A stretch of 64,000 nt of DNA from Ruegeria faecimaris (lineage in GTDB: Bacteria > Pseudomonadota > Alphaproteobacteria > Rhodobacterales > Rhodobacteraceae), in assembly GCF_900182615.1 (NCBI RefSeq), contig NZ_FXTE01000012.1, positions 1 through 64,000 on the forward strand, written 5' to 3'. The notes under the pieces are model-generated. The model was not told where the DNA came from, ran no database searches, and worked only from the letters and a program-made list of their open reading frames with translations. This document shows positions 37,730 to 47,155 of this stretch, piece by piece (positions within the stretch are counted from its first letter, which is position 1; the number at the start of each line of letters is the position of its first letter). The translations under genes and the position numbers were made by a program.

Positions 37730-38065
37730 ATGCCCTGGCAGGAAAAGATCAACGACACGCGAAAAGGTCTTCGCAATTTGAACGGCGCAATCCCTGATAC
37801 CGCCCGCGCCTTCGGTGCGCTTGGCGCGGCGGTCAAGCAAGGCGGAACGCTGGACTACAAGACCAAAGAATTCATCGCTCTTGGCATATCCATAGCGGAC
37901 CGATGCGAACCCTGTATCATGCTGCACACCGAAGCTTTGATCAAAGCCGGCGCGTCACGTGACGAGGTTTCGGACGTTCTGTCCATGGCGGTTCAGATGG
38001 GGGGCGGGCCGTCGATGATGTACGCCTCTAAGGCGCTGGACTGCTTCGACGAGCTGAGTGCATGA
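37730..38065 (+). CDS. Carboxymuconolactone decarboxylase/AhpD-like protein
   Basis: A 111-residue protein of the CMD/AhpD family. The redox motif is C-x-x-C-x3-H in ISIADRCEPCIMLHTEALIKAGA, as in AhpD-like alkylhydroperoxidases rather than in true decarboxylases, which lack the Cys pair. It probably forms homo-trimers or hexamers and acts in peroxide or thiol redox chemistry. The ATG at 37730 precedes the family start; four codons of open frame lie upstream. Two hairpins follow, one of them shared with the convergent dehydrogenase gene. Confidence 0.86.
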   Translation: MPWQEKINDTRKGLRNLNGAIPDTARAFGALGAAVKQGGTLDYKTKEFIALGISIADRCEPCIMLHTEALIKAGASRDEVSDVLSMAVQMGGGPSMMYASKALDCFDELSA

Positions 38066-38070
38066 AAAAA

Positions 38071-38117
38071 GCCCGCGTGCTGCGGGCATTTGAAGGCGGC
38101 ACCAAAAAGGTGCCGCC
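38071..38117. terminator. Two back-to-back hairpins between convergent genes
   Basis: GCCCGC/GCGGGC (38071-38087) is preceded by six A, so on the minus strand it ends in a T-run and terminates the dehydrogenase gene. GGCGGCACC/GGTGCCGCC (38095-38117) is a perfect 9-bp stem with an A5 loop and can serve the plus-strand AhpD-like gene. Confidence 0.85.
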
Positions 38118-38130
38118 GTTCTTATCCAGA

Positions 38131-40638
38131 TCAGCCGTCCTTGCGGATGACCTCGTTTTTCGGATCATAGGGGCTGTCGCATGTTACGACTGCATCCCAC
38201 AATTTGTCCTGAAGCTTGACCTTCAGCTTGGTGCCTTCGACCGCCAGATCGGGCTTCACATAGCCCATGCCGATGGATTTCTCGAAGGCCACCGAATAAC
38301 CGCCCGAGGTCAGACGACCGACGCGTTCACCTTCCGGCGTATACAGCACTTCACGGCCCCACGGATCGGCATCCTCCGGTCCGTCGATCAGCAGGGTGCA
38401 GCATTTCACGCGTACGCCAGTCTCTTCCAGCTTGGCCTTGCCATAGAAGTCTTTGGACAGATCGACAAAGCGCGGCAGGTCGGCTTCCAGCGGGGTCGCG
38501 TCGCGGCCCAGTTCGGTACCAAACGCGCGATAGGATTTCTCCTGACGCAGCCAGTTTTGGGCGCGGGCACCAACCAGCTTCATGCCATGCTTCTCACCGG
38601 CTTTTTCCAGCAGGTCGAACAGGTAGTTCTGCATCTCAATCGGGTGGTGAAGTTCCCAACCCAGCTCACCGGTATAGGCCACGCGGATCGCGTTGACCGG
38701 GCACATGCCCAGTTCGATCTGACGGGCCGACAGCCATGGGAAGCGCTTGTTGGACAGTGCGGTTTCCGGATCGGCGTCTTTGATGACCTCTTTCAGAACG
38801 TCCCGCGATTTGGGTCCGGCGATGGCAAAAACGCCCCACTGAGTGGTCACATCTTGGATCTCGATGTAACCGAACTCCTCCATCTTGTCCTCGGCCGCCT
38901 TGCGCAGGTAATCGGCGTCGTACTCAGTCCAGGCACCAGCAGAGACGATGTAGTAGTTGTTCTCGCCGTTACGGACGATGGTGTATTCGGTGCGGGTGGT
39001 ACCGTGCGAGGTCAGCGCGTAGGTCAGGTTGATACGACCGACCTTGGGCAGCTTGTTGCAGGTGAACCAATCCAGGAACTGGGTCGCACCGGGGCCTTTG
39101 ACGACATGCTTTGTGAAGGCCGATGCGTCGATCAGGCCAACGCCTTCGCGGATCGCCTTTGCTTCGTCAACGGCATGCTGCCACCAGCCACCGCGGCGGA
39201 ACGAGCGGGCATCATGGTCGAAGTTTTCGGGTGCATCCAGCGGACCGAAATAGTTCGGGCGCTCCCAGCCGTTAACCCAGCCAAACTGTGCGCCACGCGC
39301 TTTCTGACGGTCATAGGCCGGAACAGTCCGCAGCGGGCGGCAGGCAGCACGTTCTTCATCGGGGTGGTGCAGGATATAGACGTGCTCATAGCACTCTTCG
39401 TTCTTGCGCGCCGCGAACTCGGTGGTCATCCAGTTGCTGCTATAGCGTTTGGGGTCCAGCGAGGCCATGTCGATCTCGGCTTCTCCATCGACCATCATCT
39501 GGGCCAGATAATAACCGGTGCCACCCGCAGCGGTGATACCAAAGCTGAAGCCCTCGGCCAGCCACATATTGCGCAGACCCGGCGCGGGTCCAACCAGCGG
39601 GTTACCGTCGGGTGTGTAGCAGATCGGGCCGTTGAAATCGTCTTTCAGGCCGGATTCGGCACAGGACGGCACGCGCTCGGCCATTGCCATATACTGATCT
39701 GCAATCCGGTCGAGATCGAGCGGGAACAGATCAGCACGGAAGCTGTCCGGCACGCCGTGTTCGAACTGCGCCGGCGCACCATGTTCATAGATCCCCAAAA
39801 TCCAGCCGCCGCGTTCCTCGCGTGCGTAGGATTCGTTGTCGGCATCGCGGACAACAGGGTGTTCGGGGTTGCCCGCTTCACGCCATTTGACCAGCTCAGG
39901 GTCTTTGTCCATGACGATGAAGGTGTGTTCGACCGGGATCGCGGGCATCTTGATGCCCAGCATTTTCGCGGTCCGCTGTGCGTGGTTGCCCGATGCGGTC
40001 ACGACATGCTCGGCGGTGATAACCACCTGCTCATCCGACGGAATGAGGTTACCGCCCTTCTCGACCATTTTGGTGCAGGTGACTTCCCAATGAGTGCCAT
40101 TCCAATGGAAGGCATCGGCCTGCAGCTTGCGAACGATCTCAACACCGCGTTGACGCGCACCCTTGGCCATCGCCTGTGTCACGTCTGCTGGGTTAATATA
40201 GCCGTCCTCGGTGTGATAGATCGCGCCCTTCAGGTCCGAGGTCTCGATCAGCGGCCAGCGTTCCTTAATCTGGTCCGGAGTCAGCCATTCATAGGCAACG
40301 TCACAGGTTTCGGCGGTGGACGCGTACAGCATGTATTCGTCCATGCGCTCCTGGGTCTGCGCCATGCGCAGGTTGCCAACCACGGCGAAACCCGCGTTCA
40401 GGCCGGTCTCATCTTCAAGCTGCTTGTAGAAATCGACCGAGTATTTGTGGATATGCGTGGTCGCATAGGACATGTTGAACAGCGGCAGCAAACCCGCCGC
40501 ATGCCAGGTCGAACCTGATGTCAGTTCGTCCCGCTCAATTAGCATGACATCGTCCCAGCCTGCCTTGGCCAGATGATAGGCAATCGAAGTGCCGACGGCG
40601 CCGCCGCCAACGACCAGTGCTTTGACTTGGGTTTTCAT
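38131..40638 (-). CDS. Dimethylglycine/sarcosine dehydrogenase-like FAD enzyme with GcvT domain
   Basis: An 835-residue two-part enzyme. The N-terminal DAO/FAD domain has VVGGGAVGTSIAYHLAKAGW and SGSTWHAAGLLP, whose His is the covalent FAD site in dimethylglycine dehydrogenase. The C-terminal half is a GcvT/aminomethyltransferase-like folate domain (GPKSRDVLKEVI, then AYTGELGWELHHPIE, then GRLTSGGYSVAFEKSIGMGYV). It demethylates an N-methylated glycine, passing the methyl carbon to tetrahydrofolate. Dimethylglycine from glycine betaine or choline is the usual substrate in roseobacters. The ATG at 40638 follows a GGGGAG sequence. It appears monocistronic. Confidence 0.9.
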   Translation of the reverse strand: MKTQVKALVVGGGAVGTSIAYHLAKAGWDDVMLIERDELTSGSTWHAAGLLPLFNMSYATTHIHKYSVDFYKQLEDETGLNAGFAVVGNLRMAQTQERMDEYMLYASTAETCDVAYEWLTPDQIKERWPLIETSDLKGAIYHTEDGYINPADVTQAMAKGARQRGVEIVRKLQADAFHWNGTHWEVTCTKMVEKGGNLIPSDEQVVITAEHVVTASGNHAQRTAKMLGIKMPAIPVEHTFIVMDKDPELVKWREAGNPEHPVVRDADNESYAREERGGWILGIYEHGAPAQFEHGVPDSFRADLFPLDLDRIADQYMAMAERVPSCAESGLKDDFNGPICYTPDGNPLVGPAPGLRNMWLAEGFSFGITAAGGTGYYLAQMMVDGEAEIDMASLDPKRYSSNWMTTEFAARKNEECYEHVYILHHPDEERAACRPLRTVPAYDRQKARGAQFGWVNGWERPNYFGPLDAPENFDHDARSFRRGGWWQHAVDEAKAIREGVGLIDASAFTKHVVKGPGATQFLDWFTCNKLPKVGRINLTYALTSHGTTRTEYTIVRNGENNYYIVSAGAWTEYDADYLRKAAEDKMEEFGYIEIQDVTTQWGVFAIAGPKSRDVLKEVIKDADPETALSNKRFPWLSARQIELGMCPVNAIRVAYTGELGWELHHPIEMQNYLFDLLEKAGEKHGMKLVGARAQNWLRQEKSYRAFGTELGRDATPLEADLPRFVDLSKDFYGKAKLEETGVRVKCCTLLIDGPEDADPWGREVLYTPEGERVGRLTSGGYSVAFEKSIGMGYVKPDLAVEGTKLKVKLQDKLWDAVVTCDSPYDPKNEVIRKDG

Positions 40639-40725
40639 AGCCGGGTGTCTCCCCTTGGAATCTGTTGCCACCATATGGCGCAATCAGCGCCCACCGCGCG
40701 ACATTCATCCGACCAGTGATATAAA

Positions 40726-40759
40726 AAAAACGACCCTCAGACATCTGGGGGTCGTTTTT
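40726..40759. terminator. Terminator downstream of the unknown anchored protein
   Basis: AAAAACGACCC and GGGTCGTTTTT form a long stem with an inner CAG/CTG pair. On the minus strand it ends in T-runs and follows the 448-residue gene by about 20 bases. It could also act on the plus strand. Confidence 0.85.
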
Positions 40760-40779
40760 CCTAAAAGTTTTGAACTTTC

Positions 40780-42126
40780 TCAGCCGCCAGACAGCGAGCA
40801 GGTCTTGCGCGCATCTTTGAAGGCGCATTTGCCCGAAGACCCTGCTCCACCCTTGTTCACACGAATCTCAGATGCTTCGTTCACACGTTTCCCAGAAGCA
40901 TCGGCAGTTTCTGAACCTTTAAAAAACGACTTCAGGCCGCCGAACAAACCGCTCGAGCTTTTCGGTTCGACCTCTTTTTCTTCCGACCCACCCGTTAGCT
41001 TCCCGAAAAGTCGCCCAAAAACACTGCCGCCAGATCCATCCGCATCTGCGTTTTCAATTTCCAGGCCAGCCAACCCTTTGCGATACCCGATCTGGATCAA
41101 ATCATCCGGGGATTGGATATTGTTTGCCGTCAGATCGAAAGCATCAGATGGCAACCCGTGTTGTGCCGCCATTGTATTGGCAAGCAAGGCCAACCCGTTG
41201 ATGTTTTCGATCCGCAACTGAGCAATCTCGCTGCGCAGCCGGGTGAACTCGGCCCGGACTTCGGCCATTTGCAAGGCGCGCTCAATGCCGCCATCGGGGT
41301 CGGTAACCGCCTCGTTTCCTACACCAGGCACCGGCCGGCTAAGCAACGCGTTCATCCCATCATAGTCAAGCTGGCTGAGGAATATGCGCACATCCTGCTC
41401 CGGGGCATCCGTGTACATCTCAACACGGATTTCCTCACCCAGACCCAGGGTGCCCGTATAGATCTGGAACCCAACCGGCTGTGTCAGATCCGTCACTTTG
41501 GCAGTGATCATCGACCAGACTTTACGGACATCGAGATGGATCGGGCTGTACTCTGCTTCGACGAACTGAAAATAGGCAACGCCCCCGATCACACCGAACG
41601 GAGCATAGTTGCTGGCACCGAAATCCATCGAGTCGATCGATCTTGCGATATTGCCCGCAAGTGAATCCGCGGAAGCCTCCTGCCGCAGTTTGATCTCAAT
41701 CCAGTAAGTGTGACCAGCTTTTTCATAAACCCAGCTTAGCTTATCCAGTTTTTTAGCCTGTATTTCAGCTTTTTGAACCGCCACCTTACTGGCAAGCGGG
41801 CGCGCGGCCTCACTGACTGATTTCAAGCCCCCCCCTTCACGCGCATCGAGCGTGAAGTCACTGTCCATTATTGCCCGACGCGAAAGCTCTGAATCCGGGA
41901 CCGGCATATAGGGCTTGCCCCCTGCGCGCCAACGCTTCTGGCGGTCGCGTTCTGCCGCTTCGGCATCCAGTTCTTCATGATAAAGGGCGAACCGCGTTTT
42001 GAGCGTTTCCACATAGCCGTTTGCCGACAGCGTACCTTCGTGTTTCTTATCCTGCTGGTAGTAATCCAGCCCGGCGACAACCAATCCAACAATCAGCGCA
42101 AACCCGATCAGCCGCAACGCGTCCAT
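40780..42126 (-). CDS. Membrane-anchored protein of unknown function
   Basis: A 448-residue protein I do not recognise. The N terminus is one membrane helix (LRLIGFALIVGLVVAGLDYY) followed by a charged coiled-coil-like stretch (YHEELDAEAAERDRQKRW), so the bulk is probably periplasmic. The middle (about 160-270) is beta-rich (YWIEIKLRQEA, then GFQIYTGTLGLGEEIRVEMY) and includes a conserved-looking DVRKVWSMITAKV. A second helical part contains LRSEIAQLRIENINGLALLANTM. The C-terminal 100 residues are low complexity (Ser/Gly/Lys) with short hydrophobic SGLFGGLKSFF pieces and a final Cys pair (KCAFKDARKTCSL). The first TTG is ignored; the ATG at 42126 follows GAGGT. It is a single-gene unit with its own terminator. 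Confidence 0.75.
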   Translation of the reverse strand: MDALRLIGFALIVGLVVAGLDYYQQDKKHEGTLSANGYVETLKTRFALYHEELDAEAAERDRQKRWRAGGKPYMPVPDSELSRRAIMDSDFTLDAREGGGLKSVSEAARPLASKVAVQKAEIQAKKLDKLSWVYEKAGHTYWIEIKLRQEASADSLAGNIARSIDSMDFGASNYAPFGVIGGVAYFQFVEAEYSPIHLDVRKVWSMITAKVTDLTQPVGFQIYTGTLGLGEEIRVEMYTDAPEQDVRIFLSQLDYDGMNALLSRPVPGVGNEAVTDPDGGIERALQMAEVRAEFTRLRSEIAQLRIENINGLALLANTMAAQHGLPSDAFDLTANNIQSPDDLIQIGYRKGLAGLEIENADADGSGGSVFGRLFGKLTGGSEEKEVEPKSSSGLFGGLKSFFKGSETADASGKRVNEASEIRVNKGGAGSSGKCAFKDARKTCSLSGG

Positions 42127-42224
42127 CAAATTACCTCAATATTCATTCACTGCTTATTTCGCGCAGAATCTTTGAAAATTGAGGCATCCTTGTGGCCTAG
42201 ATACGGAATAATCCGCGCGGTTTT

Positions 42225-43637
42225 TTACCCGTCCCGAGCCGGAAATATTTTTCCCGGGTTCATGATATTGTCGGGATCAAGCGCCTTTTTCACCGCCTCC
42301 ATAAAGGTCAGCGCTGCCCCTAGCTCCTTGGCCAGGTATGACCGCTTTCCTTGCCCGATCCCATGTTCCCCGGTACAGGTTCCCTCCATCTCGATCGCAA
42401 GGTCATTCAACCACCCAACAAACCCGTCCGCCTTGGCCACTTCGTCGGCGTTTTCCATATCGATCAACAGCAAGGTGTGAAAATTACCGTCCCCTACATG
42501 CCCGACAATCGGCGCCAAAAGCTCAAGTTCCTTGGCCTTGTTCCGGGTCGCAGTCACGCATTCTGCCAGTCGCGAGATCGGTACGCAAACATCGGTTGAT
42601 ATGCCCCGCGCACCGGGGCGCAACTGCAAGCTGGCCCAATACATATCATGGCGTGCCTGCCAGAGTTTGTTGCGTTCTTCGGTTGTCGAAGTGGCCGCGA
42701 AATCTGTGCCGCCGAACTCTTCGGCGATCTGACCAAATGTCTCAGCCTGCTCGACCGCACCACCAGTCGATCCATGAAACTCCAATAGCAAAAGCGGGGT
42801 TTCCGGTAAGGCCAGTCCCGAATAGGCGTTTGCGGCCTTCACCGACACCTCGTCCAACAACTCGATCCGGGCCACGGGAACGCCGTACTGGATCGTCATC
42901 ATTACAGCCTGACATGCCGCGTCGACAGAAGGAAAAACACAACGCGCCGAGGTGATCGCTTCGGGGATGCCTTGCAGACGCAGAGTGAGTTCTGTGATGA
43001 TGCCCAGCGTGCCCTCTGCGCCTACCATCAGGCGGGTCAAGTCATACCCGGCCGACGACTTTCTGGCCCGCTGCCCGGTCCGGATGATTTGCCCGTCCGG
43101 CATCACGGCCTCAAGGCTAAGGATATTGTCCTTCATCGTGCCATAGCGCACCGCATTGGTTCCCGAGGCACGGGTCGCCGCCATACCGCCCAGCGAGGCG
43201 TTCGCACCGGGATCAATCGGAAAGAACAGACCCTGATCACGCAGATGAGTGTTCAGCTCCTCTCGCGTTACACCTGGTTGCACGACACAATCCAAATCAC
43301 CGGAATGAACGGCCAGTACCTTGTTCATCTGAGACAGATCAACCGAAATGCCACCGGCTGGCGCGTTCACATGCCCTTCCAGCGAGGTTCCGGTGCCAAA
43401 GGCAATCACAGGGGCCTTATGCGTGGCGCAGGCCTTGACGATTTCCGAGACTTCCTGGGTCGAATGCGGAAACACCACTGCATCAGGGGGCTGGTTTTCG
43501 ATCCATGTGGTCGTATGCCCGTGCTGCTCGCGGATCGCCTGACCCGTTTGCAAACGGTCGCCGAATTGCTGTTTCAGAATGCCGACGACCGTTTCAATCC
43601 CCGCCTCGTTTCGCCGAAGCGACTTTGCTTGCACCAT
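42225..43637 (-). CDS. FAD-linked D-2-hydroxyacid dehydrogenase (GlcD / D-lactate dehydrogenase family)
   Basis: A 470-residue enzyme of the PCMH-type FAD family. The flavin-binding domain has PVIAFGTGTSLEGHVNAP and DPGANASLGGMAATRASGTNAVRYGTM; the C-terminal oxidase domain ends with HVGDGNFHTLLLID, GTCTGEHGIGQGKR and DPDNIMNPGKIFP. These enzymes oxidise D-lactate, glycolate or related D-2-hydroxyacids and pass electrons to quinone or cytochrome. No GlcE/GlcF subunits are adjacent, so the single-subunit D-lactate type is more likely than glycolate oxidase. It is last in an operon with gamma-glutamyltransferase and a D-2-hydroxyacid dehydrogenase. Confidence 0.9.
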   Translation of the reverse strand: MVQAKSLRRNEAGIETVVGILKQQFGDRLQTGQAIREQHGHTTTWIENQPPDAVVFPHSTQEVSEIVKACATHKAPVIAFGTGTSLEGHVNAPAGGISVDLSQMNKVLAVHSGDLDCVVQPGVTREELNTHLRDQGLFFPIDPGANASLGGMAATRASGTNAVRYGTMKDNILSLEAVMPDGQIIRTGQRARKSSAGYDLTRLMVGAEGTLGIITELTLRLQGIPEAITSARCVFPSVDAACQAVMMTIQYGVPVARIELLDEVSVKAANAYSGLALPETPLLLLEFHGSTGGAVEQAETFGQIAEEFGGTDFAATSTTEERNKLWQARHDMYWASLQLRPGARGISTDVCVPISRLAECVTATRNKAKELELLAPIVGHVGDGNFHTLLLIDMENADEVAKADGFVGWLNDLAIEMEGTCTGEHGIGQGKRSYLAKELGAALTFMEAVKKALDPDNIMNPGKIFPARDG

Positions 43638-43664
43638 GCTTTCCCTTTCTGACTGGCCGCTAGA

Positions 43665-45458
43665 CTATTCGCCCAGCGCAATGCCCTCACGTCGCGGATC
43701 GGCACCGCCTGTCAGCATGTCCCCGATCTCGATGGCATGAAGACCTGATGTCAGATCACGTGCGTTGACCTCATAGCCAAGTTCGGTCAGCGCATCCGAA
43801 AGCCCTTCGGCCCCGGTGCCCTGTTCCACGTCGAACGTTCCGAAACGATTGACCAGATGCGGCAGTGCCAAGGCCTGTTGCACATCCATATCCCAATCTG
43901 CCCAGGCGATGATCGACTTGGCAACATAGCCGATAATCCGGCTTCCACCCGGCGATCCGATGGCCAGAACCGGTGCACCGTCCTGCATCACAATGGTCGG
44001 GCTCATGGATGAGCGCGGGCGTTTGCCCGGTTCCAGACGGTTGGCAATCGGAACGCCATCGCTGTGGGTTTTGAACGAGAAATCCGTCAGCTCATTGTTC
44101 AACAGGAACCCGTTGGTCATCAGCCGCGATCCAAAGCCGTTTTCGATCGTCGTGGTCATGGACAGCACATTGCCATACTGGTCCACGATCGAAATATGCG
44201 AGGTCGACGGAAGTTCCAGCGAGATATCATCCGCCCAGTTCGAGGCATGGTCAAATTCGGGATTCCCCGGACCGGCGTCGATCAATGCGGCCTCACCGCT
44301 CAGCAACGCGCCCCGTTCGGACAAATAGGCAGGATCGACCAGCCCCTGTGTCGGCATCGGGACAAAATCATGGTCAGCCATATAGCGCCCACGGTCGGCA
44401 AAAGCCAAACGCGAAGCATCCCCGATCAGCCGCCAGGATCTGATATCTTCGGGGCCTGACGCTGCCAGATCATAGCCGTTCAACATGCCCAGAATCTGCC
44501 CGACCGTCAGCGCCCCTGAGGATGGCGGGCCCATTCCGCAGACTTCATAAACGCGGTAGGTGGCGCAGACGGGGTCACGTTCGATGACCTGATAAAGCGC
44601 CAGATCTGTACCAGACAGCACGCCCGGATTCCCAGGCGCGTTGCGAACCGCGCTGACGATCCCGGCGGCAATCTCTCCTCCGTAGAATCCAGCTGATCCT
44701 TCCGCAGCCATGATGCGCAGCGTTTCCGCATAGGCCTGGTTCGTCAACCGCTGCCCCTGTGCAAGCGGCTGTCCATCCGGCAGGAAATACGCGGCTGTCT
44801 CGGGAAATCGCGACAGGCGTTCCGCGTCATTCTCAACAAGGCTGGCCAATCGAGGGGAAACCAAAAAACCCTCATCAGCCAAATTAATGCCGTCAGAAAA
44901 CAGGCCGGGCCACGGGCTGCGGCCCCAGCGGCGATGCGCCTCTTCCAACAAAGCCGGGGTGCCGGGTGTGCCGACGGAAAGTCCTCCGACAACCGCATCA
45001 AAGAATTTCAGCGGTTCGCCATTCTCGTCCTGAAACAGACGATGGGTGGCCTCAAGCGGGGCGGATTCACGTCCGTCCAGTGTTGTCAACTTGCCAGAGG
45101 CCGCATCATACCAGACCAGAAATGCACCACCACCAAGGCCTGAGGATTGCGGCTCGACCAAACCAAGTACAACCTGCACGGCAACCATCGCATCAGCCGC
45201 CGAACCGCCTGCCCGCAGCACCTTGGCCCCGGCCTCAACCGCCAGAGGGTTGGCCGCGGCCACCATCCAGTTCTGCGACGTCACGGGTTCACCGGCCAAT
45301 TTCGCTTCGAGTGAGGCTATGACTTCTGCGGTCAGGCCTTGAACCTGCCCGTCAGTACCACCCTCGGGTGCAACTGCATCCGCAGCTTCCTGAGAGGCCA
45401 ACGGCCCGGCAAAGGTCATGGTTGCCAAAAGCAATCCCGAAATCAGACTTCGTTTCAT
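43665..45458 (-). CDS. ggt: Gamma-glutamyltransferase
   Basis: A 597-residue secreted N-terminal-nucleophile hydrolase with a signal peptide (SLISGLLLATMTFAGPLA, then SQ). It is made as a precursor that cuts itself before a Thr. The expected site is visible in GNVLSMTTTIENGFGSRLMTNGFLLNNELTDFSF, the first Thr of TTT being the catalytic residue. NRLEPGKRPRSSMSPTIV and SPGGSRIIGYV, which hold the gamma-glutamyl group, also fit. It breaks glutathione and gamma-glutamyl amides in the periplasm. An AGGAGG sequence lies just before the ATG. It sits between the two hydroxyacid enzymes on one transcript. Confidence 0.95.
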   Translation of the reverse strand: MKRSLISGLLLATMTFAGPLASQEAADAVAPEGGTDGQVQGLTAEVIASLEAKLAGEPVTSQNWMVAAANPLAVEAGAKVLRAGGSAADAMVAVQVVLGLVEPQSSGLGGGAFLVWYDAASGKLTTLDGRESAPLEATHRLFQDENGEPLKFFDAVVGGLSVGTPGTPALLEEAHRRWGRSPWPGLFSDGINLADEGFLVSPRLASLVENDAERLSRFPETAAYFLPDGQPLAQGQRLTNQAYAETLRIMAAEGSAGFYGGEIAAGIVSAVRNAPGNPGVLSGTDLALYQVIERDPVCATYRVYEVCGMGPPSSGALTVGQILGMLNGYDLAASGPEDIRSWRLIGDASRLAFADRGRYMADHDFVPMPTQGLVDPAYLSERGALLSGEAALIDAGPGNPEFDHASNWADDISLELPSTSHISIVDQYGNVLSMTTTIENGFGSRLMTNGFLLNNELTDFSFKTHSDGVPIANRLEPGKRPRSSMSPTIVMQDGAPVLAIGSPGGSRIIGYVAKSIIAWADWDMDVQQALALPHLVNRFGTFDVEQGTGAEGLSDALTELGYEVNARDLTSGLHAIEIGDMLTGGADPRREGIALGE

Positions 45459-45509
45459 AGTATCCTCCTGAAAAATTGACTTTGTATCGTCCGGCCACCA
45501 AGCCGCGTA

Positions 45510-46535
45510 CTATAACATGGACGGAACAACCTGGTCCGGTGGTCGGTGGCCGTCTTCGAATGTCTTGATATTTATGATAACTTTTTCGCCCATTTCGATC
45601 CGCCCCTCAAGCGTGGCAGATCCCATATGCGGCAACAGAACCACGTTCGGCAACTGCCGTAGGCGAGGGTTCACCTTCGTTCCGTGTTCATAAACGTCAA
45701 GACCTGCACCTGCGATATCGCCTGACCGGATTTGGCGGGTTAGCGCGTTTTCATCGACCACTTCGCCACGTGACGTATTGACGAGCACTGCACTGGGCTT
45801 CATCAGCTTTAGCCGCCGGGCATTCATCAGGTGGAAAGTCGAAGGCGTAGACGGGCAGTTGACCGAGATCACATCCATCCGCGCGACCATCTGATCAAGG
45901 CTTTCCCAAAAGGTCGCCTCAAGCTCTTGCTCTGTCTCCGGCCTCAACCTACGACGGTTGTGGTAATGTATCTGCATTCCGAAGGCACTGGCACGACGGG
46001 CAACCGCCTGACCAATCCGGCCCATCCCCAAAATGCCAAGACGCCGCCCACCGATCCGCCCACCCAGCAACGCGTTGGGTGACCATCCTTGCCAGTCCCC
46101 CTTTTGCATGACGGACAGCCCCTCGGGGATGCGGCGGGTCACGGCCAATATCAGCGCCATGGTCATATCCGCAGTATCGTCGGTCAGCACACCGGGCGTA
46201 TTCGACACAAGGATGCCGCGCTGACGGGCGGTTGCGACATCGATATTGTCAACCCCTGCCCCATAGTTGGCGATCAGTCGCAGCCTTTCACCCGCCTGCC
46301 CCAGCAACCCGCCATCAATCGAGTCTGTAACCGTTGGTACAAGTACATCCGCTTCTTGTACGGCCGCTACAAGCTCTTCTCGGGTCATGGGTGCGTCGTC
46401 CGCACGCAACCGGACATCGAAAAGCTCGCTCAATCGGGTTTCAACAGCCTCGGGCAACCGTCGCGTAACGACAACACTCAGACGTTCTCTAGGCACCTGT
46501 GTACTCCCACTGCTTTGCAAACTTTCGCGCGTCAT
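45510..46535 (-). CDS. D-2-hydroxyacid dehydrogenase (glyoxylate/hydroxypyruvate reductase type)
   Basis: A 341-residue NAD(P)-dependent enzyme. It has IANYGAGVDNIDVATARQRGI, the Rossmann loop LGILGMGRIGQAVARRASAFG, and the catalytic set: Arg in NTSRGEVVDENAL, Glu in AGLDVYEHG, and His in LLPHMGSAT. It reduces glyoxylate, hydroxypyruvate or another 2-ketoacid, or works in reverse. HNRRRL after the second strand suggests NADPH use, since the usual Asp is absent. The ATG at 46535 is preferred; the frame is open further upstream. It is first in the three-gene operon and divergent from the SH3-like gene. Confidence 0.92.
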   Translation of the reverse strand: MTRESLQSSGSTQVPRERLSVVVTRRLPEAVETRLSELFDVRLRADDAPMTREELVAAVQEADVLVPTVTDSIDGGLLGQAGERLRLIANYGAGVDNIDVATARQRGILVSNTPGVLTDDTADMTMALILAVTRRIPEGLSVMQKGDWQGWSPNALLGGRIGGRRLGILGMGRIGQAVARRASAFGMQIHYHNRRRLRPETEQELEATFWESLDQMVARMDVISVNCPSTPSTFHLMNARRLKLMKPSAVLVNTSRGEVVDENALTRQIRSGDIAGAGLDVYEHGTKVNPRLRQLPNVVLLPHMGSATLEGRIEMGEKVIINIKTFEDGHRPPDQVVPSML

Positions 46536-46633
46536 GGCATCGTGGCGCAGGATAAGGCGGGGCACAAGAACCCCTGGGCATTGATCCAACCTTTTTTCGA
46601 AGCAAAATTAACAGGCATAAGAGCAGACTGTCA

Positions 46634-47155
46634 GTGAGTGTTCTCCTACCAGTAAATCGCCGGATTCTGGCGCTTTTTTCAGTAATTTTGCTTGTGCTTG
46701 GTCCCTTTGTGGCCAGCGCACAGGATAAGCGCGGCCAGGTCACGAATCTGCCTTTGCCACGGTATGTTTCCATGAAAGCGGCCGAGGGAAACGTGCGCAG
46801 AGGACCATCCCTGTCGCATCGAATCGACTGGGTGTTCAAACGGCGCGGGATGCCTTTGCAGGTGACGGCGGAATATGGCAACTGGAGAAAGGTTCAGGAC
46901 CGCGATGGCGCAGGGGGTTGGGTCCATTACGCCTTGTTGTCTGGCGTGCGCACAGTACTGATCGAATCCGACTTGCTGCCGGTCTATTCCAACCCGGACC
47001 CAAACTCGCAGGTCAGTGCGCGGTTTGAAACCGGCGTTGTCGCGCGGCTTGGAACCTGCACGATCGAGTGGTGTCGCATCTCTGCAGGTGGATATCGTGG
47101 CTGGGCCCTGAAATCCAACCTTTGGGGCGTCGATCCCTCAGAGATTCGCGAGTAG
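46634..47155 (+). CDS. Periplasmic SH3-domain protein
   Basis: A 173-residue exported protein. The signal peptide is long (ILALFSVILLVLGPFVASA, then Q). The mature part holds two SH3b-like units: YVSMKAAEGNVRRGPSLSHRIDWVFKRRGM, and the paired strands ending VARLGTCTIEWCRISAGGYRGWALKSNLWG. SH3b domains of this type (YgiM/DUF1058-like) bind cell-wall material, often as a targeting unit of envelope enzymes. There is no catalytic domain. The start is a GTG at 46634. A roughly 440-base gap follows before tRNA-Gln. Confidence 0.85.
   Translation: MSVLLPVNRRILALFSVILLVLGPFVASAQDKRGQVTNLPLPRYVSMKAAEGNVRRGPSLSHRIDWVFKRRGMPLQVTAEYGNWRKVQDRDGAGGWVHYALLSGVRTVLIESDLLPVYSNPDPNSQVSARFETGVVARLGTCTIEWCRISAGGYRGWALKSNLWGVDPSEIRE

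Noticed and set aside
38062..40518. Plus-strand open frame of 818 codons
   Set aside because: It is exactly antisense to the dimethylglycine-dehydrogenase-like gene, whose protein has clear FAD and GcvT motifs. The plus product has no family features; long antisense frames are common in G+C-rich coding DNA.
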